Below, one piece after another: positions 56,657 through 64,000 of a stretch of 64,000 bases of DNA. The stretch is from Petunia secreta (lineage: Eukaryota > Streptophyta > Magnoliopsida > Solanales > Solanaceae), in NCBI GenBank assembly GCA_029990175.1, contig JARKIP010000048.1:24080001-24144000 (forward strand). The letters run 5' to 3'. The first letter of the stretch is position 1, and every line of letters begins with the position of its first letter. A program made the translations under genes and the position numbers. The notes under the pieces are model-generated. The model did not search any database. It was not told where the DNA came from and was given only the letters and a program-made list of their open reading frames with translations.

Positions 56657-56740
56657 GCTAGACAGGATTTGATTTATCCATTCTCTCGTAAGAAGGGACC
56701 CAAGCTTGTCTGGGTTCCTAAGGCTAACCTCTAATCTATT

Positions 56741-59700
56741 TTGCAGGCTGGAGTGAGGGAGAACAACCCAAGCTGGATTCTTGATAGTGGTTGTTCAAGG
56801 CACATGACAGGAGATAGAAGAAAATTTCTCTCACTCGCAGCATTTCAGGGAGGCAGTGTGGCCTTCGGAGGAGGAAAAAGTGGTCAAATCGTGGGAATTG
56901 GAAAGATTGGGAGAACTCTGGATCATGCAATTTAAAATATTTACTGTGTTGATGGTCTTAGACACAATCTGCTGAGCATCTCCCAACTATGTGATAGAGG
57001 TAATGATGTAAGTTTCTCGTCTGTAGGATGTATTGTGAAGAACCTACAGAGTGGAGAAATTGTTATGGAAGGAAAGAGGGTGAACGATGTATACAAAGCA
57101 TCGCTGAAGTCACTACCTGAAAATAACTTAACATGCCTGAATGTGCAAGAAAGTGACTCTCAACTGTGGCACAAAAGGATGGGTCATGCAAGTCTCTCAA
57201 AACTGAACAAGTTTGTATCTAAGGAGCTGGTTCGTGGATTGCTAAGCAACAGATTTGAAAACATAAAAATGTGTGATGCGTGTGTAAGGGGGGAGCATGT
57301 GAAATCATCCTTTAAATCCAAAAAGGTGGTAAGTACATCAAAGCCACTGGAACTATTGCATATGGATCTGTGTGGTCCTATGAGAGTCAGGAGCAGAGGA
57401 GGAAAGAGATTCGTGTTTGTGATTGTTGATGACTACTCGAGGTACACATGGACCTTGTTCTTGGCATCTAAAGATGAAGCTTTTGATAGCTTTAAAGACT
57501 AGGCTGGTGTAGTGCAGAAAAAGTTAAGTTTGGAACTCATCAGCATCAGATCTGATCATGGAACTGAGTTTAAAAACACAAAATTTTCTGAGTATTGTGC
57601 AAAGAACAACATTGACCATAACTTCTCTGAACCAAGAACTCCCCAACAAAATGGTGTAGTTGAAAGGAAGAACAGGTCCCTAGAGGATATGGCAAGGACT
57701 ATGCTGTTGTCAAGTAGGCTTGCAAGAAACTTTTGGGCTGAAGCAATTAACACTACATGCTATTTGCTGAACAGGTGTTCCATCAGAGCAATTCTTGACA
57801 AGACTCCATATGAGCTACTTAGAGGAAGGAAACCAAATATTGCTCACCTGAAACCCTTTGGTTGTAAGTGCTTTATTCATAACAATGGCAAGGAACCCTT
57901 GGGGAAGTTCGATGCTAAGAGTGATGAAGCAATATTCCTTGTTATTCCACACAAAGCAAAGCATACAAGGTGTTTAACAAAAGAACAAAAACAGTGGAGG
58001 AAAGTATGCATGTCGTATGTGATGAATCTGATAAGGCATTGGGGGAAACTGAGGCAGATGATCAAGTGATTGGCCTAAGTCGGGAAGATGGTGTAGATAA
58101 ACTGGAAGACTCAGAAGACAAAGAGACATCAGGTGAGAAACTGAGCACACTAAAACAAGGAGTCAACATGACAGGGGGAACAGCAGACGAAGCTGATGAT
58201 CCAGTAAGTCAGGAAGAACCCCCCCCCCCCAAAGATAATGCTGCAGGTTCTTCCAGTCATATTCAACTCAGGCCATGGAAACATCAAAGCTCTCACCCCT
58301 TGGAGAATGTGTTATCTGAACTGGACACGGGAATCATGACCAGGTCTGCCTTGAAGAACTTCTGTGCATTCTTTGCATTCCTCTCATCTCTGGAACCAAA
58401 GAATGTAAAAGAAGCTCTAGAAGATCCAGATTGGATTCTAGCCATACAGGAGGAACTTTATCAATTTGAAAGAAGCAAAGTGTGGCACCTAGTTCCTAAG
58501 CCAAAGGACAGATCAATAATTGGAACAAAATGGGTGTTCAGGAACAAACTGGATGAGCATGGTACAGTGACAAAGAATAAGGCAAGGTTAGTAGTTCAAG
58601 GATACAGTCAGGAAGAAGGAATAGATTATGATGAAACCTTTGCACCAGTTACAAGGATGGAAGCCATTAGAATGCTGATTGCCTTTGCAACATACATGGA
58701 GTTCACACTATATCAGATGGATGTGAAAAGCGCCTTCCTGAATGGCTACTTGAATGAAGAGGTATATGTAATACAGCCACCAGGCTTTGTGAACATTGAA
58801 TTTCCTGATCACGTTTACAAGCTGGATAAGGCTTTCTACAGATTGAAGCAAGCTCCTAGAGCCTGGTATGAAAGACTCTCAGGATTCTTGTTGAAAAATG
58901 GTTTCTCGAGAGGAAAGATTGACAACACGTCATTCCTCAAGAAGAAAGGAAAGGATCTACTGGTGCTTCAAGTGTATGTCGATGATATCATCTTTGGAGC
59001 CACTGATGAGAAGCTATGCCAAGGGTTTGCTGATCTGATGGGAAGTGAATTTGAAATGAGCATGATGGGTGAACTAAATTTCTTCCTTGGATTGCAGATA
59101 AATTAAATGCCTGAAGGGACTATGATTCATCAGCAAAAATATGTCAAGGAACTTCTGAAGAAATTTGACATGGAGGTAGCAAAATAAATGACTACGCCCG
59201 TTGCTCCTGGAACCAAGCTGGATATGGATGAACTAGGTCCTTCGACAAACGAGACGAAATATAGAGAATCATAGGCTCACTCCTCTATCTCACAGCTAGT
59301 CGACCTGATATAGTATACAGTGTGGGACTATGTGCTAGATTTCAGTCCAAGCCCAAGGAGTCACATTTGACAGCTGTGAAGAGGATCCTGAGATACTTGA
59401 AAGGAACTCAGGACCTTTGTTTTTGGTACCCAAGGGGAGGTACTTTCGAACTAATTGGTTTTGCTGATGCAGATTATGCAGGTCATTTGGTGGATAGGAA
59501 AAGCACTTCAGGAATGGCACACTTTCTTGGTCCTTGTTTGGTCTCTTAGGCTACAAAGAAGCAAAACTCAGTTGCCCTGTCTACTGCGGAAGCTGAGTAT
59601 GTAGCAGCTGCATCATGCTGCTCACAACTTCTATGGATCAAACAACAGTTGGAGGACTTTGGTATCAAATGTGGAGTAGTGCCAATTTTTTGTGATAACA

Positions 59701-59977
59701 CAAGTGCAGTGAATATTGCCAAGAACCCAGTCCAACACAAAATAATCAAGCATATTGATATTAGACACCATTTCCTTAGAGATAATGTGGAAAAGTGTCT
59801 GATTACTATGAATTTTGCAGGACTGAAGATCAAATTGCTGACATATTTACCAAAGCATTGAACAAGGTAGAGTTTGAGAGGAACAGGCTGGAATTAGGGA
59901 TGACCAAAATACACGGATGGCCCAGCAGGTGGTTCTTCAATGATTGGTTAGTTAAGTATTTAATTATCTGTGTGTAA
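56741..59977 (+). pseudogene. Pol of copia 2: protease, integrase, RT, RNase H
   Basis: Protease: WILDSGCSRHMTGDRR near 56775-56820. Pre-integrase: LWHKRMGHASLSKLNKF and CDACVRGEHVKSSF. Integrase: HMDLCGPMRVRSRGGKRF, VIVDDYSRYTW, RSDHGTEFKN, TPQQNGVVERKNRSLEDMA. RT: QGYSQEEGIDYDETFAPVTR, YQMDVKSAFLNGYLNEEVYV, YVDDIIFGAT near 58975-59005. RNase H: GFADADYAGHLVDRKSTSG, STAEAEYVAAAS, FCDNTSAVNIAKNP. Stops lie at about 56933, 57500, 59104, 59186 and 59548; frameshifts near 57945, 59265 and 59815. A run of 10 C at 58221-58230 lies in the linker. One RT position reads YRLKQAPRAWYE where the family has YGLKQ. Confidence 0.92.
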
Positions 59978-60557
59978 AATCTGTTATTACTGTTCAGTCT
60001 AATGTTGTACTTTATGAAGTATACTTGTTCAAATTTTAAGCACCAGGTGAGGATAATGTGATCCCATGAAGAACGGACTATGTACTGAGAAGGAACCGAC
60101 TGAAGCATGAGGCATCATGTCCAGGTACAGTCACACTACCCTGCATGATAAACGTCATAACTGAAATTAAATTGTCAATTATACATGTGTAAAGGGAGAT
60201 CCTCCATGTTCCAATAACTGTCCTAAATTATAGGAACTCATACCTTTTTGGGATAAAATTTTATTTGACTTGTTTGGACCCCACTACTTGAAAAGGCTAA
60301 TCAGATAAGTCCATAACTGTCAAATCTATAACCCTTCCTGGTTTTCAAAAATTTCAAAAAGCTTCTTTTCACTTTTATCTCATTATTTCTTTGGCTTCCC
60401 TAGAGACTGTCTAATCAGAAAAACCTTTTCCCTTTCGTCAATGCACACAAAACTCACACACTCAACTACATCGCCTCTTCAAATCTACATTCTCTCTCAA
60501 AAGCTTAAGACTGAAAAATTCTTGAAATCTCAGTCAAGACCCTACTAAATTTTCATC
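59978..60557 (+). other. Spacer between pol and third ORF of copia 2
   Basis: This is about 0.6 kb without coding motifs, the same length and place as the spacer in copia 1. It might carry a promoter or acceptor for the third ORF; no convincing signal was found. Confidence 0.5.
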
Positions 60558-62777
60558 ATGTCTCAAGTACAATCTTCATCCACTTCACCCACAAAGACTC
60601 TCAAGAAATCATCTGCAAAACGACCTCCATCTACCCTCGCAGAAAGAATTGCTAAGGCCAGGACAAAATTTCTTAAAAGGGGAGAAAAGAAATTGGTTAA
60701 GAAAATGCTGTCAAGATCCTTGTCTACTACGCCTACTGCACAAGTGTCATCCGAACCATCTACTAAGGTAACCCCTGATCCTATCGCATCTACTCCTGTT
60801 GGTTTAGAAGAAATAAAAAGCCCTGGTACAGTGGATACTGAAACCCTAGTAACAGGACTAGATAAAATTGTAGGAGTAGTAAAGTCTGATGACAAAACTG
60901 ATAGGGGGAACATAGTTGAAGCAAAGCAAAAGGTTGTTCAGGAAGAACCTAGGGTAAATTTGCATGTGCCTTTAGTAGAAAAGACTGATTTGGAGATGGA
61001 TGTAGCAGAGAGAGTGATAGAACAACTAAGGGAGGATGATCTTGTTGATTCCCTTAAGGAACGTGTTAATGAACCGAGTACTAGTGTTGTGGGTGCTGAG
61101 GAGAGTGAAGGGGTATTTGTCCTTAAAGGTCCAGTAGTTGGGGGACCTAGTCTTGCCGAGGCTTCACAAGATTTGAGTCAAGAACCTGCTTCTTGCCCAG
61201 ATCCTGCTGAGACTGATGATGCAGGAATAAATTGGACAAATTCAGAAGAAGAAAAGGATGAGGAGTGTGAGAAAGAAAAAAATGAGAGTGAAGACATAAC
61301 CAAGAAAACAGAAAAAACAAGGAGGAAAAGGTTGAAAATGAAGTTTGGTGAGGAGGATGAGAGGCTGGTGAGTGAGGAAGAGGAAGAAGAGGTAGTGTTT
61401 GTGAAGGAAAACAGAGTAGAGCCGGAAAAGAGGAGAAGATTGGTGAAAGGGGGAAAGTCAGTGTCAAAAACTAAATTGGTTAATGAATCAAGTGAAGAAA
61501 GTGGTGACAGAACTGTTGCTGAGCCAGTGGCCAGGAGGTTTGGCACTAGGTCTGCCTTGAAGCAACAGCTGGAGAAGGTAGGGAAGCTGGAAGGAACAAT
61601 TACCAGTGTGAGAGACAGAGAGGCAAAGAAAACGGTGGAAGAGAAGAGAGCTGAGGAGATAGAGTAAGAGAGTGATGAGGCTGGCAGTTATGTGGAGCCA
61701 AGTGACTCTGAAACTGATAGTGAAGCTGAGAACAAGAAGAGAAGGAGAGGTTCTGAAGAGGAAGTTGATAGAGTGGCCTTCTTTGCAAAGCATCAGGTGC
61801 TACCTGGTAGTATTTTGCATGATGAGAAAGAAAATCACATGAAACCACTGCTGAGAATGATTGGGGACCAAGGATGGCTTGGTTCGTTCAGAAACAAAGA
61901 TAGGATGTTGTTTGCTGATGAGGTGAGAGAGTTTTACACAAACTGTAGAGTCAATACCAGGAGAGTGTTCACCACTGTGAAGGGAGTTGAGATAGTATTT
62001 GGGAGAACTGAGCTTGGGGTGATCCTTGACATACCTGCTGAAGGTTATTGTAGGTATATAAAGCTGAAGTGTCCTAAGAGGACAGATGGAGTAACCCCTC
62101 TGAGTGTGGTCAAGAAATTCTCAGGAAAACCCAAGCTGAGGAAGGAAAGGAAGGTAGATAAAAAGGAGATGGAGCCTGCACACCAGTTGTTGTTTGAGTT
62201 TGTGCACATGTTCCTTCTACCTAGAGGAGAAAGGAATAGTGAAGCTAGTGCTTTAGACCTAACATACATGGACTTGCTGGATAGAGGGGTAAGAATCAAC
62301 TTACCTGGGCTAATTATCAGGCATATTAAGAGGATTGCCGATACTGAGCAGAAGCCACATTCCTTATTCAATTCCTATATCCTCCAGCAAGTTCTAGAGG
62401 ATTTTGGGGTTCCACTGGAAGCTGGGAAGAAGCCAACCATTCATCAGATGTTTGGGTACAATGTGCTTAAAAACTATGACTTCTTCAAAGAGAGAAGAGC
62501 TTCTAAGAAACCTATGCAGGTCAAGCAAGAGCTAGCTGAGGAGAGTGAGGATTATGGACCTGACGAAGCCATTGATGCTGTGAAGGAGCTTGAAACTCAT
62601 GTTCTTGAAGTGAATACTGAAAATGCAGAGCTCCACAGATAACTGAAGTTGAAGGATCAAGAAATTGATCGTTTGAAGATAGACTGCCACAAGTATGAGG
62701 CCGAGCTGGTGATGGAAAGGGCCAAGAATACAAAGCACCTTGAGGCACTTGTCAAACACTTCAACCTTCAGCCCTGA
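60558..62777 (+). pseudogene. Third ORF of copia 2 (plant-transposon-like domain)
   Basis: One frame from the ATG at 60558 to a TGA at 62775-62777 (740 codons) has two stops: TAA at 61665-61667 and TAA at 62640-62642. Residues 1-370 are low-complexity with basic patches (KKSSAKRPP, KRLKMKFG) and an acidic run (EEEEEEVVF). Residues about 400-640 form the conserved domain: DEVREFYTNCRVNTRRVFTT, FGRTELGVILDIPAEGYCRY, LLFEFVHMFLLPRGERNSEA, LIIRHIKRIADTEQKPHSLF. The tail is a coiled coil spanning the second stop (KDQEIDRLKIDCHKYEAEL). The domain aligns along its length with the third ORF of copia 1. Function unknown. Confidence 0.8.
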
Positions 62778-63229
62778 GTCCTCCTGTCCTATTCTCATGT
62801 CCCTTCTCCTACATGCTGTTAATTCCTTCCATTCTCCCTTGCACATGTGATGGTTGTTTCAAACAATTTATTTTTTTGGTGTGTACTAATTGAAAGGGTA
62901 GTGCTGCTGTCACACCCTGGATAATGGTTTTAAATTCTCTCATGTTTATGACTCGTTGCTTTACAGTATTTGGTTCTTGATTGGGCCCTTACTCCTGCTT
63001 CTGTGTGTTTGTTGCTGACTTGTGGCCTTGTGCTCTAGACTGGATAGTACTAACAGGTTCATGCAGGTATTTGAATCTTTTCGATGATGCCAAAAGGGGG
63101 AAGAATAAATTTTGGGGTGTTTGTGACCTAATTCATCTGTTTCAATTTCTTGAACTGTTATCTTTCATTCTTGTGTTTTTGGAAATTTTGTCTATGCAGC
63201 TTCTTGGGCAACATTTGTTTGTCATCATC
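62778..63229 (+). other. 3' untranslated part of copia 2
   Basis: There is no coding motif. GATGCCAAAAGGGGGAAGAA near 63086 is a second purine-rich tract upstream of the true polypurine tract. Frame 62981-63262 overlaps the LTR and is not supported. Confidence 0.55.
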
Positions 63230-63243
63230 AAAAAGGGAGAATT
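63230..63243 (+). promoter_or_regulatory. Polypurine tract of copia 2
   Basis: AAAAAGGGAGAATT abuts the right LTR. It resembles the tract of copia 1, AAAAAGGGGGAAAT. Confidence 0.88.
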
Positions 63244-64000
63244 TGTTGAGTATTGGTTTTGAAGAATGACAAACGTGAAGGACTCAGTGGTCTTGGAGAA
63301 GAACCTAGTCCTTGAATAGAAGGGCACGACTGATCGAAAAGAATTGTGGGTTGCAAATCCCTGTGGAACTAGGAGTAGTGGCGCGTGAATGAATATGCAT
63401 CCTAGTCAGACTAAAAGAGGCGGTGCCCAGGCTGTGTCTTCGAAGTGTGAATAGGAGTTGGACTTCAACAAGGAAAAGAATTACTACGAATCCCGTTTTA
63501 CCATAATTACAAGGATTCCTTGTAGGACTCAACTAGGGTTGCAAGGACCGTATAAATACAAATAGTTGATGCAGCCATAACTCAGTTATTCACAAATAGA
63601 GAGTTGAGAGCATACAAAGGCGATCTAGCATCTTTCTACGTGGGATAACTGAAGAAGACAACTGGTGTGCTTGAGTTGATTGAGTCTGGATATTCTTTCT
63701 AGGTTCATTGCTTTGTAAGTTGTCTTCTTGTGAGCGATCATTGTTTTTATCTATTGGCTTATTGTAGAAGCATATGTATTAGGTGAACTTGTAAGAGATT
63801 GCTTTGTAAAGTTAGAGTTTAGCTTTATTTAGTGGTTAGGGTCTAGAGTGTAGCCCCTTGGTTACAGAGTCTTGTAATCAGAAACTTGCTCATTGTGTTA
63901 GTGGATTGAGTTCTAAAATCCCAGAGTGTGGGTCGTGGTTTTTCTCCCTTTAGCAAGGAGTTTTCCACGTAAAATTCTTGTGTCCTCTGTGTGTGTGGTT
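63244..64000 (+). repeat. 3' LTR of copia 2 (cut by window end)
   Basis: This starts TGTTGAGTATTGG and follows the left LTR with scattered differences. It lacks the ~48-bp tandem duplication seen at about 53971-54065. The end lies beyond the window. Confidence 0.92.

Larger units (their letters stand above)
53414..64000 (+). mobile_element. Ty1/copia retrotransposon with third ORF (copia 2), right end beyond window
   Basis: The left LTR (53414-54357) and the start of the right LTR (63244 onward) enclose a tRNA-Met primer site, gag, an embedded second gag segment, protease, integrase, RT, RNase H, a third ORF and a polypurine tract, all on the plus strand. The LTR sequence is unrelated to copia 1 at a glance, but protein order and third ORF are shared. 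There are more stops and frameshifts than in copia 1, and the LTRs differ more, so it is older. Of the right LTR 757 bases are visible. Confidence 0.92.

Noticed and set aside
58221..58230. Run of 10 C in copia 2 pol as a programmed frameshift site
   Set aside because: It lies in the variable linker between integrase and RT and most likely reflects slippage; the real frame breaks are elsewhere.
61147..61546. Minus-strand Ser/Phe/Leu-rich frames resembling membrane proteins
   Set aside because: They are reverse complements of the acidic and lysine-rich third ORF of copia 2.
1..64000. Endogenous pararetrovirus, organelle insertions, tRNA or rRNA genes
   Set aside because: No movement-protein or coat-protein motifs, no organelle-like genes and no tRNA or rRNA landmarks were recognised; the tRNA-like pieces are primer sites only.

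Overview
The window is nuclear DNA of a flowering plant, probably a eudicot and most likely a Solanaceae-type genome (inference from the element families; no host gene fixes the species). It is AT-rich, I see no host protein-coding, rRNA or tRNA gene, and almost every base can be assigned to nested transposable elements. Nearly all coding regions carry stops or frameshifts, so this looks like old heterochromatic repeat with some younger insertions.

Layout. 1-1250: degenerate Ty3/gypsy gag (minus). 1836-2954: non-autonomous DNA transposon with about 110-bp terminal inverted repeats. 3029-49215: an outer Athila/Tat-like LTR element without pol (plus); its two LTR copies are at 3029-4475 and about 47703-49215. 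Three insertions split it. (a) 6004-27025: a 21-kb Tat/Ogre-type Ty3/gypsy element (minus) with 3.7-kb LTRs, a tRNA-Arg-type primer site, two tandem ORF1 copies, gag, protease, a predicted intron, RT/RNase H, archaeal-type RNase H, integrase and a 69-bp tandem repeat in its 3' region; target duplication TCAAC. (b) 29344-44644: a gag-protease-type LTR element without RT (minus), target duplication TCTTC; its own 5' LTR is split by a copia element at 34163-43924 (minus, target duplication CGCGG). (c) 45228-46254: a hAT-type non-autonomous element, target duplication GCAGTAGT. From 49216: a diverged partial LTR of the Ogre family, then an L1-type LINE fragment (about 51440-53400, minus), then a second copia element from 53414 that runs off the right end (plus).

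Both copia elements have the order LTR-gag-PR-IN-RT-RH-third ORF-LTR. Their third ORFs are clearly homologous to each other and resemble the plant-transposon domain in the outer element's own ORF (28058-29343 and 44650-44763).

The most unusual signals are: (1) an 11-nt near-palindrome, GGAMCWGKTCC, present at least 18 times across the 9.8-kb copia element at 34163-43924, in coding and non-coding DNA and in different reading frames; (2) a tandemly duplicated, diverged ORF1 in the Ogre-type element; (3) the RT-less element with a protease-like domain whose active site reads D-T-D, plus repeated AGGCG-ctc-CGCCT hairpins in LTRs and leader; (4) a second gag N-terminal domain embedded inside gag of the right-hand copia element; (5) the Ogre 3' tandem repeat, which could seed a satellite. 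All identities come from reading motifs by eye; no database search was done.
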